Source: Exiguobacterium antarcticum DSM 14480 (GTDB taxonomy: Bacteria; Bacillota; Bacilli; Exiguobacteriales; Exiguobacteriaceae). From it: DNA of 64,000 bases. Location of the stretch: the NCBI RefSeq assembly GCF_000685865.1, contig NZ_JMKS01000003.1:62001-126000 (forward strand), written 5' to 3'. Position 1 is the stretch's first letter. Each line of letters starts with the position of its first letter. The notes under the pieces are model-generated. The model was given only the letters and a program-made list of their open reading frames with translations. It was not told the origin of the DNA and made no database searches. Positions 33,446 to 43,872 of the stretch are shown piece after piece. The position numbers and the translations under genes were made by a program.

Positions 33446-33952
33446 TTACGCACCTCTTTCGACTGGTTTACCTAGATAGAGGAAACCATCTTTCTCTTGC
33501 ATTTCATATCCGTCAAGCGGTTTCGTCGGAGGCGTTCCTGGAACGTTAACGCCATCTTTCGTATACCGACCGAAGTGACATGGGCAATAGAATTGTTCTG
33601 GGTGCGTTGGATCAGATCCAAAACTTACTTGACAACCCAAGTGTTTACAAATCGGTGATAATGCTAAAATCTCACCTTTATCGTTTTTAAACACCCAAGC
33701 AGACAACGTTTCTTCAAACTCATACCACGCATCCTGTGTTTGTTTCTTAAAGTCGACCCGTTTTGGTTCTGTCGTGATGTCCGACAACTTCATTACTTTT
33801 ACTTTATCGCCTGCTCCTGATTTTTTCAGGACTGGATCAACTGCGAAGTTGACCATCGGCATGACCATCGTCGCCGCCATAAAGCCGCCGACTCCCGTCA
33901 ATGTATACGTCAAGAACTGACGACGTGTTACGTTAGACCCGTTTTGAGCCAT
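33446..33952 (-). CDS. qcrA: menaquinol:cytochrome c reductase Rieske iron-sulfur subunit
   Basis: A 168-residue Rieske protein. An N-terminal twin-arginine-like signal anchor ('TRRQFLTYTLTGVGG') is followed by the cluster motifs 'CKHLGC' and 'CPCHFG'. The start is ATG 33952 behind GAGGGGGGATCGAG; the frame extends 17 codons further without support. First gene of qcrABC, with a good promoter 70 bases upstream. Confidence 0.97.
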   Translation of the reverse strand: MAQNGSNVTRRQFLTYTLTGVGGFMAATMVMPMVNFAVDPVLKKSGAGDKVKVMKLSDITTEPKRVDFKKQTQDAWYEFEETLSAWVFKNDKGEILALSPICKHLGCQVSFGSDPTHPEQFYCPCHFGRYTKDGVNVPGTPPTKPLDGYEMQEKDGFLYLGKPVERGA

Positions 33953-34022
33953 CTCGATCCCCCCTCGTGATGTACACTGTGCCCCAAGACCACGGTACTT
34001 CACACAAATTTCTCACATGGTA

Positions 34023-34051
34023 ATAGTATCTTAATAAAATCATTGCGTCAA
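34023..34051 (-). promoter_or_regulatory. qcrABC promoter
   Basis: On the minus strand TTGACG (34046-34051) and TACTAT (34023-34028) have a 17-bp spacer, 70 bases before the qcrA start codon. Confidence 0.75.
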
Positions 34052-34056
34052 CCGCT

Positions 34057-34497
34057 TCATAGCGCGGTCCAACGGTTTCCTAGCTGCTCGAGGACTTGCC
34101 TGACAAAATTCCCGACCATCTGACCTTGTTGATCGCGACTCATCGTCTCAAGCGATAAACGCGGGACATAAATCATGTCCTCGACCGATGTCTCTTTCCA
34201 CCGTAAATCGGCGGTAATGAACGTCACAAATCGAAATTGTTCAGAAGACGCTGCTTGCTCCCAACTGCTGAGCTGTTCAATGGATGGATCACCGATATAG
34301 GTCATCGGTGGTACGAGCATCGCCCGACCGGACAATTGTCGTTCAACTTCCGTCGCCACCGTCATCGTCATATCTGCACATTCTGCAAAAGCATGCATCG
34401 CTTCGTCAAATCCGACAGGTATCAATGGGACAATCAACGTATCGATATACGCTTGTTCGTTTCTCGTCCTTTGAACATCGGATGGTTTGAAACGCAA
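34057..34497 (-). CDS. ypiF: YpiF family protein (DUF2487)
   Basis: A 146-residue cytoplasmic protein matching YpiF in size and in its place between qcrA and ypiB. It has 'AYIDTLIVPLIPVGF' near the N-terminus. I select a TTG start at 34497, with AAAGGGGG 7 bases upstream, rather than the GTG at 34521. Function unknown. Confidence 0.8.
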   Translation of the reverse strand: MRFKPSDVQRTRNEQAYIDTLIVPLIPVGFDEAMHAFAECADMTMTVATEVERQLSGRAMLVPPMTYIGDPSIEQLSSWEQAASSEQFRFVTFITADLRWKETSVEDMIYVPRLSLETMSRDQQGQMVGNFVRQVLEQLGNRWTAL

Positions 34498-34639
34498 GTC
34501 ATTTCCCCCTTTCCTGTTCACTTACAATTCGTCACATTTAATGTATCATATCCGCTTTTGTTACTGCTTCCTTAATGTGAACGTTTTATGAAATTACCTA
34601 CGATTTTTCTTCATATTTTGCCCTTACTTTCACTTTCCG

Positions 34640-34674
34640 AAAAAAAGCCCCCTCCTGTTGAACAGGAGGGGCAC
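34640..34674 (-). terminator. terminator after ypiB
   Basis: On the minus strand GCCCCTCCTGTT pairs with AACAGGAGGGGGC (one offset base), followed by seven T residues. Confidence 0.85.
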
Positions 34675-34699
34675 TGCCATCATGGTTCCACTTTTAGAC

Positions 34700-35227
34700 T
34701 TACAACTGGCTACGAATCACTCGCAACTCGTCCGAAAGAGATTGGAAACGATTTTTATCCCGCGCATCCAGTGCTTCATCAATCAGTCGGACAAGACGTT
34801 CTTCCTCTTGGCGATTGACGGTCGCAGCAATAAAATTCATCGCCGCGTCTGCCAATTTGGGTTCAACGGCCACTTCTGGTCGAAATGGATTTTCTTCTAA
34901 CAACGAAAGATACTCATCATCCATCATCATGCCTTGAAAGTTCAATTCGATATAAAGCGGTTCATTCGTTAACCGGATATCATGATACGCTTTTTCGGGG
35001 TCCGTTGTTTTGACTTCCCCTTTTTTAAACAGAAAAGGGTCCGCGTCAAATCCATATGTCGTAATGATCATCGCCTTCGGGGCAAACATGGCATTTTGAA
35101 CAAAATGAACTTGATCAAGCTTCTCTTCATTACGAAGCCAATAATCAATGATCCATTTTGATTCCCGACGTTTCAACGTATAATAGGTCAAGATGCGGCG
35201 CAAGAAACGCTGCTTTCTCTCTGTCAT
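34700..35227 (-). CDS. ypiB: YpiB (UPF0302) family protein
   Basis: A 175-residue protein with the family pattern 'RRILTYYTLKRRESKWIIDYWL' at its N-terminus (in two parts) and 'HDIRLTNEPLYIELNFQ' in the middle. Start at ATG 35227 gives the family length; the frame's 17-codon extension is not conserved. It lies between ypiA and ypiF as in B. subtilis. Function unknown. Confidence 0.87.
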   Translation of the reverse strand: MTERKQRFLRRILTYYTLKRRESKWIIDYWLRNEEKLDQVHFVQNAMFAPKAMIITTYGFDADPFLFKKGEVKTTDPEKAYHDIRLTNEPLYIELNFQGMMMDDEYLSLLEENPFRPEVAVEPKLADAAMNFIAATVNRQEEERLVRLIDEALDARDKNRFQSLSDELRVIRSQL

Positions 35228-35255
35228 CTTAATCCTACTCCCTTCTCCAGTGAAG

Positions 35256-36518
35256 TCATCCATCCATTCGTTCGACATAGTCGACTAAGTCTGCGTCTTC
35301 CGGCGTTAGACTTGCCGCACGTCGTAATAAGGAGTTCCCCTCTTCACGACGGCCTTCCTCGACTAATGCATAACCATACTCCTTTAAGAATAAAGCATCA
35401 TCCGCAAAAGCAGACTCGACTTGTGCATATTTTTCCATCGCTCGTGTATACTCTTCTAACGCATACAAGGAACGGGCACGGTACCATGTCAGGATCGGGG
35501 CTGTGACATGTTCTTCGATCGCCGAGATCGTCTCGAGCGTCGCCTCGTGATCTTCATCTTCAGCAAGCAGGGCAAGTAGCCGTTCTGCTGCCACAAGCGA
35601 CTCTGGATTGAGGGCAAGTGCTTCACGTAAGGCTTTGACACTCCCTTCCCGGTCACCGAGTTTCAGTAGGAATAGTGCTTCCATCGTCCGTAATTCATCA
35701 TTGTAGTCATCCCGTTCGATGCCTTGTTTGATGACATTCAAGGCTTCTTTCGTCAAACCAAGTTCCGACTGGCTTTCTGCATAAGGGACATACGCAGATG
35801 TATAATCCGGATCTTGGGCAATCAGCTGTTGGAACGTTTCGACTGCTTTTTGATGTTGACCGACTCGGTGGGCCGTCATCGCAAGACCAAATAACGTATG
35901 CAAGTCCGAGCGCTCCGCGACGGCCCGTTCATATAACGGGATCGCTTCTTCAAATTCACCAATCATCGCCAGTGACTCCGCATATAATGCATCTAATGGT
36001 AATTCTTCACGTAGGACGGGATCTGCCGCAATCTCAGCAAATAAGGGCACGGCCTGATCAAACGCACCGAGTGTCATATACAATTCGGCTAAACCATAGG
36101 CAAGCAATGGTTCGTCCGGCGCAAGCGTCCGGGCTTCCTTAAGTTTAGCAAGTGCCACTTCGTCTAACCCTTGCGACTGGTACAAATCAGCTAACAAGAC
36201 CAATGTCCGTGGTCCGTTTTCGATGTCGCTCGTATCCACTTGCTCAAGGACCGTGATGGCCTCTTCCTCACGGTCGAGATCGATGTAACATTCAGCGAGC
36301 AGTAACGCAACCCCTGCATTTCCCGAATAATCGACATAGAGTGGTGCTAATAAATCAACTGCACGATCTGATAGACCAAGCTCGATATAGAGATCGGCTA
36401 CTGCCAAACGGTCTTCATCCGTACCCGTTTTTTCAAGTTGTTCGAGCGCCGCTAACGCTTCTGACGTGTGACCATGTTCAAGGCTTTCGACTATCTGTTT
36501 TAATAGGTCTTCGTTCAA
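35256..36518 (-). CDS. ypiA: YpiA, tetratricopeptide-repeat protein
   Basis: A 420-residue acidic protein built almost wholly of TPR helices, about ten to twelve repeats (for example 'ALLLAECYIDLDREEEAITVLEQ'-type units). It is a probable protein-interaction scaffold; no enzymatic motif is seen. The start is a TTG at 36518 with GAGGTG 6-7 bases upstream; a GTG at 36527 has no site. It sits between aroA and ypiB, matching B. subtilis YpiA. Confidence 0.85.
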   Translation of the reverse strand: MNEDLLKQIVESLEHGHTSEALAALEQLEKTGTDEDRLAVADLYIELGLSDRAVDLLAPLYVDYSGNAGVALLLAECYIDLDREEEAITVLEQVDTSDIENGPRTLVLLADLYQSQGLDEVALAKLKEARTLAPDEPLLAYGLAELYMTLGAFDQAVPLFAEIAADPVLREELPLDALYAESLAMIGEFEEAIPLYERAVAERSDLHTLFGLAMTAHRVGQHQKAVETFQQLIAQDPDYTSAYVPYAESQSELGLTKEALNVIKQGIERDDYNDELRTMEALFLLKLGDREGSVKALREALALNPESLVAAERLLALLAEDEDHEATLETISAIEEHVTAPILTWYRARSLYALEEYTRAMEKYAQVESAFADDALFLKEYGYALVEEGRREEGNSLLRRAASLTPEDADLVDYVERMDG

Positions 36519-36561
36519 GGCAAACACCTCACTTTCTTCTATTTCACTGTTCCTGTCGAAC

Positions 36562-37815
36562 TTATCGGTTCGCCTGCTGTAGTGTCTTTAAATCATCATA
36601 GAACGTTGGGTAACTGACTTCAACTACTTCATTTCCGAGCACTTGAATTTCCGGTTGTAACGTCGAGGCAATCGTCAACATCATCGCCAACCGGTGGTCA
36701 CCGGCGCTGTCGACCGTCGCACCGATCAGAGGCGTCGGTCCATCAATGATCATCCCGTCTGCCGTCGCTTCGATTCGGGCCCCGATTTTTTTTAAGGCCG
36801 ACACGACCGTCTCGATCCGATCCGTTTCCTTGACTCGTAATTCCGCCGCATCCCGGATGATCGTTTTTCCATCCGCTTGTGTCGCGAGTAAGGCGAGCAA
36901 CGGAATTTCGTCGATCAATGACGGAATCTGTTCCCCTTCAATTGAAATGGCTTGTAGCGATGTTGTCGTCAGTGTCACGTCTGCCGTCTCTTCTCCCGTC
37001 GACTCTTGACGATTCGTGATTTCAACACTTGCCCCCATTTGACGTAAGACTTGTAAAAAACCGATTCGGGTCGGATTCATTAACACGTGTTCAGTCGTGA
37101 TGGCACTGTCTTGTCCAAGGACTGCCGCTGTCCACCAGAACGCTGCCGATGATGGGTCGCCTGGAATGTCAATCGTCGTTGCCTGCAGACGAATCGGTCC
37201 CTGCAAGCGAATCCGTCGTCCTCGTTCCTGCTCTTGAATCGTCACCTCAGCACCAAACTTCGGCAACATCCGCTCCGTATGATCACGCGAGAGAACCGGT
37301 TCAATGACCGTCGTCTCGCCCGTCGCAAACAAACCGGCGAGCAGCACCGCACTTTTCACTTGTGCACTAGCGACCGGTAAAGTGTACGTCGTCCCAACAA
37401 GGCGACGTCCCTCTATCGTTAACGGGGCGTACGTTCCGTCAATCTTTGCTCCAAGTGTCGTGAGCGGGACGGTGACGCGGTCCATCGGTCGTTTTTGCAG
37501 GGAGTCATCCCCCGTCAAGATATAACTTTCCTGTCCACCAGCTAAGATGCCGCTTAATAACCGTATCGTCGTTCCTGAATTTCCGCAATCAATCGCCGCG
37601 GCATGTAAATGGTCCGTTCCAGTGATGTGAATTCCATCACTCGTCCGCTCGACCTGAGCACCTAGCGCCTCGACCGCAGCAAGTGATGCTAGGCAATCGG
37701 CGCCAAGCAGTGCATTGGAAATCACTGTCGTGCCGTCCGCAATTCCTCCCATCAAAAAAGCGCGATGGGTCATCGATTTATCTCCGGGTACTCGTACTGT
37801 TCCTCTTAATCCCAC
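36562..37815 (-). CDS. aroA: 3-phosphoshikimate 1-carboxyvinyltransferase (EPSP synthase)
   Basis: A 417-residue EPSP synthase, the sixth shikimate-pathway enzyme. Motifs are '[15 protein letters not shown]', '[18 protein letters not shown]', '[12 protein letters not shown]', '[12 protein letters not shown]' and 'DHRLAMML'. In the Gly-rich loop the residue usually Gly96 in class I enzymes appears as Ser-Gly-Thr-Thr context, as in Gram-positive enzymes. The start is a GTG at 37815, overlapping the aroB end, with GAGGTG inside aroB. Confidence 0.95.
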   Translation of the reverse strand: MGLRGTVRVPGDKSMTHRAFLMGGIADGTTVISNALLGADCLASLAAVEALGAQVERTSDGIHITGTDHLHAAAIDCGNSGTTIRLLSGILAGGQESYILTGDDSLQKRPMDRVTVPLTTLGAKIDGTYAPLTIEGRRLVGTTYTLPVASAQVKSAVLLAGLFATGETTVIEPVLSRDHTERMLPKFGAEVTIQEQERGRRIRLQGPIRLQATTIDIPGDPSSAAFWWTAAVLGQDSAITTEHVLMNPTRIGFLQVLRQMGASVEITNRQESTGEETADVTLTTTSLQAISIEGEQIPSLIDEIPLLALLATQADGKTIIRDAAELRVKETDRIETVVSALKKIGARIEATADGMIIDGPTPLIGATVDSAGDHRLAMMLTIASTLQPEIQVLGNEVVEVSYPTFYDDLKTLQQANR

Positions 37816-38861
37816 TGTAAACACCTCACCGTTTGATCATATGCCTTACGTAGACGGTCTTCATCAACCTCTTCTAATTTGAATTCACCTTGTCGTTGTA
37901 CTACAAAACGGATCGACGCATTGTTTTTTTTATCCCGTCTCATCAAATCCAAGTAGACCTGAAAGGCCTGGCGTTCTGGCAATGTCACGCCTAATCGTTT
38001 AATCAAGCTAACAACCCGCTTCGCTTGGTCCAGATTTCCTTCTACAAAAGAAACGAACACCAAACCGATCCCGACGGCTTCCCCATGTGATAAACCAGGA
38101 CTCACGTACTCGACGGCGTGACCAAACGTATGTCCATAATTCAAAAAAGCCCGGACACCACTTTCCCATTCGTCCTGTTCGACGATCCGTTGTTTAACCG
38201 CAATCCCCGCTGCAATCGAGTCAGCTAACGGCAATTGTTTTACACCTGCCAAATCAAGTTCCAATAAATCGTGAGCAAACGTCGGCCGTGCGAGTAGACC
38301 GTGTTTTAGCAATTCAAAAAAACCGCTTCTCCATTCGCGGTCAGATAAGGTACGTAAAAAAGTTATATCATATAAGACGGCAGATGGTTGATAAAACGCT
38401 CCTACTAGGTTCTTACCCCAACGTAAGTTTAATCCAACCTTTCCGCCGACACTTGAATCGTGGGCAAGCAACGTCGTCGGGATTTGGATGAACGGTACCC
38501 CTCGCAAAAACGTCGCGGCGACAAAACCGGCTAAATCACCAATCATCCCTCCTCCGACAGCAAGCACCACCGTTTTCCGCGTCGCGCCTTTCTCAATGCC
38601 GTCTTCTAATACCCTTTGATAGACGGCGAGTGACTTACTCGCTTCTCCTGGTTCTACTCGACTGATCAGCTGCTTCTTGTTGAAACAGTGATCGAGTTGT
38701 GCACATACCGTCGCTAAATGGAGCGCAGCGACCGTCTGATCAGTAATGATCCAAAACTGGTCCGCTTGTTGTGCTTCCGGTACTTCTACAAGCCGTTTCA
38801 CTGCGTCCGGTTCAATGTAGACGGTATAGGGACGACTCGCCTGAATCTGGAGTTGCGTCAA
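37806..38861 (-). CDS. aroB: 3-dehydroquinate synthase
   Basis: A 351-residue NAD- and zinc-dependent enzyme, second in the shikimate pathway. Signatures are '[20 protein letters not shown]', '[19 protein letters not shown]', '[14 protein letters not shown]' and '[10 protein letters not shown]', the last two with zinc-ligand histidines. The start is a TTG at 38861, overlapping the aroC stop as TTGA, behind GGAGGTG. Confidence 0.95.
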   Translation of the reverse strand: MTQLQIQASRPYTVYIEPDAVKRLVEVPEAQQADQFWIITDQTVAALHLATVCAQLDHCFNKKQLISRVEPGEASKSLAVYQRVLEDGIEKGATRKTVVLAVGGGMIGDLAGFVAATFLRGVPFIQIPTTLLAHDSSVGGKVGLNLRWGKNLVGAFYQPSAVLYDITFLRTLSDREWRSGFFELLKHGLLARPTFAHDLLELDLAGVKQLPLADSIAAGIAVKQRIVEQDEWESGVRAFLNYGHTFGHAVEYVSPGLSHGEAVGIGLVFVSFVEGNLDQAKRVVSLIKRLGVTLPERQAFQVYLDLMRRDKKNNASIRFVVQRQGEFKLEEVDEDRLRKAYDQTVRCLQWD

Positions 38862-40021
38862 AAGAGACGCACCTCCTCCTTGTACGCAGCAACACTATCT
38901 TTCAGACGATCGAGCGTCGAACTCCCGAACATCTCTAGAATCGACGCCGCCACTTCAAAGGCGACGACCGCCTCGATGACGACGGAAGCGGCTGGAACCG
39001 CACAGGCATCGCTTCGTTCAATCTGTGCGACGAACGGTTCTTTTGTTTCAATGTCGACGGACTGTAACGGACGATACAAGGTCGGAATCGGTTTCATCGC
39101 CACTTGAACGCGGATCGGCATTCCGGTCGACATGCCCCCTTCGATCCCACCGAGGTGATTCGTTTTACGGTAGTAACCGGTCTCATCATGTAAGATTTCG
39201 TCTTGTACCGTACTGCCTTTCCGGCGCGCAAGATCAAATCCATCTCCAAAGCCAACTGCCTTCATCGCGTTGACACTGATGACCGCACGCGCAATCCGGC
39301 TATCTAACTTCGTCTCATTTTGTGTAAAGGAACCAATCCCGGGAACAAGCCCCGTCACGACGGCTTCGATTTCCCCCCCCAGTGTATCCCCATCTTGTTT
39401 CGCTTGATCGATGGCCCGCATCATTTTTTCTGACGCCACTTCATCTGCACAACGCACAAGAGAGGTTTCGATCGTCTCGCGGTGTTCCATCGGATTCACA
39501 CGAGCGGCATCTACACCACCGATTGAGCGGACATGTGAGAAGATATCCACACCGAGTTGCGCGAGCAATTGTTTCGCGATCGCACCCACGGCAACGCGGG
39601 CCGCCGTCTCTCGAGCAGACGACCGTTCCAGGACGTCACGCAAGTCCCGGTGACCATACTTCAACCCCCCAACTAAATCGGCATGCCCCGGTCGTGGACG
39701 GGTCAGTGTACGAGGGCGTTCTAGTTCTTCTTCCAACGGTTCAGCCTGCATGACTTGCGTCCAGTGCGTATGATCCTTGTTTTCGATGAACAGGCTGATC
39801 GGTGCGCCTGTCGTATAGCCATGACGAATTCCACCGCGGACATCGACCGCATCTTGTTCGATCTGCATCCGTCGTCCGCGCCCGTATCCACCTTGGCGCC
39901 GTTTCATCTCTTGTTGTATTTGTTCGAAATCGATTGTTAAACCAGAAGGGACACCTTCGATGATGACGGATAAGCCTTTACCATGTGATTCTCCTGCAGT
40001 CATATAACGCATATGTTCCAT
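38858..40021 (-). CDS. aroC: chorismate synthase
   Basis: A 387-residue FMN-dependent enzyme forming chorismate. Signatures are '[17 protein letters not shown]', '[15 protein letters not shown]', '[21 protein letters not shown]', '[19 protein letters not shown]' and '[13 protein letters not shown]'. First gene of an aroC-aroB-aroA run. Here, unlike in B. subtilis, no aroH, trp, hisC or tyrA genes separate aroB and aroA. Confidence 0.96.
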   Translation of the reverse strand: MEHMRYMTAGESHGKGLSVIIEGVPSGLTIDFEQIQQEMKRRQGGYGRGRRMQIEQDAVDVRGGIRHGYTTGAPISLFIENKDHTHWTQVMQAEPLEEELERPRTLTRPRPGHADLVGGLKYGHRDLRDVLERSSARETAARVAVGAIAKQLLAQLGVDIFSHVRSIGGVDAARVNPMEHRETIETSLVRCADEVASEKMMRAIDQAKQDGDTLGGEIEAVVTGLVPGIGSFTQNETKLDSRIARAVISVNAMKAVGFGDGFDLARRKGSTVQDEILHDETGYYRKTNHLGGIEGGMSTGMPIRVQVAMKPIPTLYRPLQSVDIETKEPFVAQIERSDACAVPAASVVIEAVVAFEVAASILEMFGSSTLDRLKDSVAAYKEEVRLF

Positions 40022-40033
40022 CCCTTCGTCCTG

Positions 40034-40807
40034 TTAAATTTTTTCGTAGAAAAAGCTTTGTTTCATTTTAAGACCAAATCGTTCCGGTTGAAAGATTTGT
40101 TCTGTTCCACCAACAAACAAAATCCCGCCCGGCTTCAACGCTTGGACAAAGGAGCGGTATACATGGGCTTTCGCTTCTTCCGTAAAATAAATCAAGACAT
40201 TCCGGCAAATGATCAAATCAAAGCCACTATCATAACGATCACCTAACAAGTTATGTTTACTAAAACGCACGAGTCGTTTGATCTCAGGAACAACTTCGAA
40301 TTGTTGTTCTTGTTCGATGAAGTAGCGTTTTTTTCTGGCTTCTTCGACTTCGTTTAAAGCAGATGCCCCGTACCGTCCTTGTTTCGCTTTTTCCAGTACA
40401 AGATCGTCCAAGTCCGTCGCCTGGATCGTAAACTGCGCCGGATCCATCTTTTCATTTAAAATCATCGCGAGCGAATACGGTTCTTCACCTGTCGAGCAGG
40501 CGGCACTCCACGTTCGAATCCGACCGTGTGCGCGTGCTTGCAGGACAGGTAAGATATCTTGCTCTAACTGTTGCCAACGAATCGGATTCCGGAAAAACTC
40601 ACTGACGTTGATGGTCATCCGATCCAAAAACTCTTCGTACAAGTTCGTATCTTTCTCCATCGCTTGCATGTAAGAAGCAAATGTACTATGTCCTTTTTTA
40701 TCGCGTAATGCTGTTAATCGTCGTTTCATCTGTGCTTCTTTATATTGTCCTAAATCAATTCCCGATTTTTTTAAGAAACGTTGGATAAAAAGCTCATAGT
40801 CCTGCAT
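40034..40807 (-). CDS. cheR: chemotaxis protein methyltransferase CheR
   Basis: A 257-residue enzyme that methylates glutamates of chemoreceptors using S-adenosylmethionine. It has an N-terminal helical CheR domain (about 1-75) and a methyltransferase domain with 'TWSAACSTGEEPYSLAMIL' and 'FDLIICRNVLIYF'. Start at ATG 40807 behind GAGGTGG gives the usual length. It implies a chemotaxis system elsewhere. Confidence 0.95.
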   Translation of the reverse strand: MQDYELFIQRFLKKSGIDLGQYKEAQMKRRLTALRDKKGHSTFASYMQAMEKDTNLYEEFLDRMTINVSEFFRNPIRWQQLEQDILPVLQARAHGRIRTWSAACSTGEEPYSLAMILNEKMDPAQFTIQATDLDDLVLEKAKQGRYGASALNEVEEARKKRYFIEQEQQFEVVPEIKRLVRFSKHNLLGDRYDSGFDLIICRNVLIYFTEEAKAHVYRSFVQALKPGGILFVGGTEQIFQPERFGLKMKQSFFYEKI

Positions 40808-40903
40808 AATCCACCTCACAAATCCTCTCTCTGTTTAGGGCGACTTCACAGTAGACCCCAATCTTATTTTCTATTTTAGCATAAAGCCATTTCCTTTCCA
40901 AAA

Positions 40904-40937
40904 AACAAAAAAAACGATTGAGCAACTGCTCAATCGT
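40904..40937 (-). terminator. terminator after ndk
   Basis: CGATTGAGCA pairs with TGCTCAATCG (40915-40936), followed on the minus strand by eight T residues. Confidence 0.85.
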
Positions 40938-40947
40938 CTTGCCGGTA

Positions 40948-41364
40948 TCATACGTTTAAAGGTTGTCCTTGAAACCAGAGGCTCAGTTCGCGCTCCGCAC
41001 TTTCGACGCTATCTGAACCATGAATGACGTTTTCACTCATCGTGTTTGCAAAATCACCCCGAATGGTTCCAGGTAACGCTTCCGTTGGTTTCGTTTTGCC
41101 AATCATCATCCGTGAAACCGTCACAACATCCGTTCCTTCGACACGAAGGGCGACGACTGGACCAGATGTCAAGAAAGTGACCAACTCTCCGAAAAATGGT
41201 TTTTCTGCATGTTCCGCATAATGCGCTTGTGCTAATTCTTCTGTCGCCTGCATCATTTTCATCTCACGAATCACAAATCCCTTTCGTTCGATCCGAGCGA
41301 TGATTTCCCCGATTAATCCCCGTTCGACGCCATCTGGTTTTACCATTAAAAACGTTTGCTCCAT
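40948..41364 (-). CDS. ndk: nucleoside diphosphate kinase
   Basis: A 138-residue Ndk that transfers phosphate between nucleoside di- and triphosphates. It shows '[15 protein letters not shown]', '[17 protein letters not shown]' and the active-site histidine in 'ENVIHGSDS'. It is about 10 residues shorter at the C-terminus than many orthologues. A promoter and a CcpA-like site lie just upstream. Confidence 0.96.
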   Translation of the reverse strand: MEQTFLMVKPDGVERGLIGEIIARIERKGFVIREMKMMQATEELAQAHYAEHAEKPFFGELVTFLTSGPVVALRVEGTDVVTVSRMMIGKTKPTEALPGTIRGDFANTMSENVIHGSDSVESAERELSLWFQGQPLNV

Positions 41365-41391
41365 TACTAGTTCCCCCTATGAAATACGAAT

Positions 41392-41407
41392 AAAAAAGCG
41401 CTTACAT
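41392..41407 (-). promoter_or_regulatory. cre-like site upstream of ndk
   Basis: ATGTAAGCGCTTTTTT on the minus strand matches the catabolite-responsive-element consensus except near its 3' end. It lies between the promoter and the ndk start, a roadblock-type position. Confidence 0.45.
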
Positions 41408-41411
41408 AATG

Positions 41412-41440
41412 AGTTTACTGTGTAATTGAAGTGGCGGCAA
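41412..41440 (-). promoter_or_regulatory. ndk promoter
   Basis: On the minus strand TTGCCG (41435-41440) and TAAACT (41412-41417) are 17 bp apart. Confidence 0.6.
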
Positions 41441-41457
41441 GAAATTTTTTACAATTT

Positions 41458-42420
41458 TCAGCCTTTTCGTTTCCCGACATAACGGGCAACCTCTTCTAGC
41501 GACCGTTTGGCTGAAGATTTCGGAAGGTGATTCAACCGTTGAATCGCGCGTCGGATATACAAGTCAACGGTTTGTTGCGTCCGTTCCAGCGCATCTGAAT
41601 GTTGCAGCCGCTCCAGTAATGGAGCAACTTCTTGATGGGTTGGCATCGAACGAATTTTTTGTAGTTCTTGAAAAAACGCCGGATCTTCTGATGCATAAAA
41701 AACAGGTAACGTTTTGTGACCGTGCCGTAAATCTTCTGCAACCGGCTTTCCTAGTTCGGTCCGCTTGGCTGTAAAATCCAGTAAGTCATCTGCAATTTGA
41801 AAAGCTAGACCGATGTCTCGCCCGAATTGCCGCAACGCCTTTGTATCTTCCGCAGAACAGTTGGCTACAATCGCCCCAAGATGACAGCTTGCTTCAATCA
41901 GAATCGCCGTTTTCCGCTCAATTCGTTTGATGTATCGTTTGATGGATTGTTCCCAATCATACTGATCATAAATCTGTTCGATTTCGCCTTCACAGATTTC
42001 ACGCATCGCATGGACCATTACTTGAACGAGTTCCGGTTTCCCGACTTCTCCAATCAATTTGACAGCCTCACCAAACAAAAAGTTTCCAGAATAAAGGGCT
42101 ACTTCTTCATCAAAGTGTTGCATGACGGTTGGTTTGCCGCGTCTAAGTTCTGCATCATCGATCACATCATCATGCACGAGCGATGCCATATGAATCAACT
42201 CTAGGCTTGCTGCGACTCGAACGAGTTCATCTCGATCCGCCTGCCCGAACTTCGAAGCCAATAAGACGAATGCTGGTCGAATCCGTTTCCCACCGGCTTG
42301 AAGTAATTGCTGGCCTGCCGCATCGATCGTCGGATCATCCGACGCAATATGACTGACTAAAAATTGATCGACTAGATTCACTTCTTTTGTTACATCTCGG
42401 TAAATTGAGTGCAGTGACAT
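41458..42420 (-). CDS. hepT: heptaprenyl diphosphate synthase component II
   Basis: A 320-residue trans-prenyltransferase, the catalytic subunit that extends the menaquinone side chain. The two Asp-rich motifs are 'HDDVIDDAELRRGKPT' and 'QIADDLLDFTAK'. Start at ATG 42420 follows the menG stop by one base; an in-frame extension to 42504 lies in menG. Partner is hepS at 43152. Confidence 0.95.
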   Translation of the reverse strand: MSLHSIYRDVTKEVNLVDQFLVSHIASDDPTIDAAGQQLLQAGGKRIRPAFVLLASKFGQADRDELVRVAASLELIHMASLVHDDVIDDAELRRGKPTVMQHFDEEVALYSGNFLFGEAVKLIGEVGKPELVQVMVHAMREICEGEIEQIYDQYDWEQSIKRYIKRIERKTAILIEASCHLGAIVANCSAEDTKALRQFGRDIGLAFQIADDLLDFTAKRTELGKPVAEDLRHGHKTLPVFYASEDPAFFQELQKIRSMPTHQEVAPLLERLQHSDALERTQQTVDLYIRRAIQRLNHLPKSSAKRSLEEVARYVGKRKG

Positions 42421-42421
42421 G

Positions 42422-43129
42422 TCACCACTTCTTTCCGAGGTGCATCGCAGCCGCCCCACCTGCAAATGCTTTGACTTCAACCTGCATAAAACCGGCCTGT
42501 TCAAACAGCTGTTTTAATTCGACACGGTCTAAGAAAACTTCCGTCGACTCTTGAAGCCAGTTGTATTGATCGTAAGACTTCGCAAACAGACGACCGACTT
42601 GCGGCATGATTTTACCGAAATAAAGCGAATAGGCTTCTTTGAACAACGGTGCCGTCGGCTGACTTGTCTCCAAGCAAACAACGGTTCCACCTGGTTTTAA
42701 CACCCGGTGCATTTCTTGAATGACTTGAAGATAATCAGGCACGTTCCGTAAACCAAACCCGATTGTCACGTAATCAAAGGAATGATCTCCAAAAGGAAGC
42801 TCCATCGCATTCCCATGTAACAATTCGACGTTTTTCATGCCTAACGCTTCTACTTTTTCGACGCCTACCTTTAACATATTCTCGGAGAAATCAAGTCCTT
42901 TGATGACACCAGTCGGTCCTGCTGCTTTAGCGAGTTGGATTGTCCAATCGGCAGTTCCGCAACATAGATCAAGACACTTCGCACCTGGGAACACATTCAT
43001 CCGGCGCATCGTCTCTTTTCTCCATACTTTATGCAGGCGAAAACTGATGATCGAGTTCATTTGATCATAATTCGTTGAAATCGACTGAAATACTTCGTAT
43101 ACTTTTTTCTCTTTTTCTTGTGTCTGCAC
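42422..43129 (-). CDS. menG: demethylmenaquinone methyltransferase
   Basis: A 235-residue UbiE/MenG-type methyltransferase, the last step of menaquinone synthesis. It shows '[17 protein letters not shown]', the SAM site '[16 protein letters not shown]', '[19 protein letters not shown]' and '[17 protein letters not shown]'. I choose GTG 43129 with AAAGG 9 bases upstream over GTG 43138. Located between the two heptaprenyl synthase genes, as in B. subtilis. Confidence 0.94.
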   Translation of the reverse strand: MQTQEKEKKVYEVFQSISTNYDQMNSIISFRLHKVWRKETMRRMNVFPGAKCLDLCCGTADWTIQLAKAAGPTGVIKGLDFSENMLKVGVEKVEALGMKNVELLHGNAMELPFGDHSFDYVTIGFGLRNVPDYLQVIQEMHRVLKPGGTVVCLETSQPTAPLFKEAYSLYFGKIMPQVGRLFAKSYDQYNWLQESTEVFLDRVELKQLFEQAGFMQVEVKAFAGGAAAMHLGKKW

Positions 43130-43151
43130 GCAGTTCACCCTTTCAAAGATA

Positions 43152-43730
43152 TTACGCTACTGCCATCTGTTCTAAATGTGATAATAGTAGTTGTTGAGCC
43201 CTTGGTTTTAATGCTAATGCCCGCTGGCGAATCAATCGTTGGCCGTGTTCCGTTAACCAGTCTCTCCCGCTGATCGTCGCCAAACCTTGAACAAGTCCAA
43301 ATTCTGCCGTCAACCAAAGCAAGACATATTCTTCGGTCGAGGCATAGTTTTCCTCATGAAGGGCACATTTCGCTTCATTGACACGCTGGACCGTCCGTCC
43401 GAGTGAAACCAGTGCAGTTTGAGGAAGGGATGCTAACTCCTCAAAAAAGTAACTCGAGAACAGATCACCTGCTAGGACAAGCAATTGTCGTTCTTTGGAG
43501 CCTCTTTTCGTTTCCCCTACACGTTCATGTAACAACAAGGCGACTTGCGCATGGTGGACGCCTTTGACAAGCGCTTGCCAGGCCAACGTCTCATTCTGGG
43601 CTACATCGATCAACCAACTGATCTGTTCACGATTGATGGAAGGGAAATCCACATGTTGAGCCAGTTGTGTTGTTTGTTTCGTAGTGAGTGCAGTGATCAT
43701 TTCTTCCACGAGCAGCTCTTGATGATTCAT
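43152..43730 (-). CDS. hepS: heptaprenyl diphosphate synthase component I
   Basis: A 192-residue helical protein, the non-catalytic regulatory subunit of heptaprenyl diphosphate synthase. Family features are '[22 protein letters not shown]' in two parts and '[18 protein letters not shown]'. Sequence is poorly conserved in this family, so the call leans on the hepS-menG-hepT order. It is shorter than the ~250-residue B. subtilis protein. Confidence 0.82.
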   Translation of the reverse strand: MNHQELLVEEMITALTTKQTTQLAQHVDFPSINREQISWLIDVAQNETLAWQALVKGVHHAQVALLLHERVGETKRGSKERQLLVLAGDLFSSYFFEELASLPQTALVSLGRTVQRVNEAKCALHEENYASTEEYVLLWLTAEFGLVQGLATISGRDWLTEHGQRLIRQRALALKPRAQQLLLSHLEQMAVA

Positions 43731-43826
43731 GCTTTTACCCCCCGATCTCCAGTGCCATCTCGTTGATGGATGTTCTTCTTTTTTAATATACCATAATCAA
43801 TGCGTTTTCTCGTCTCTCAATGTCCA

Positions 43827-43862
43827 CAAAAAAAGCCGTCCGAGGAATTCCCCGAACGACTA
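43827..43862 (-). terminator. terminator after hbs
   Basis: On the minus strand GTCGTTCGGGG pairs with CCTCGGACGGC through G-U pairs, followed by seven T residues. Confidence 0.8.
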
Positions 43863-43872
43863 TGTAACCGAA

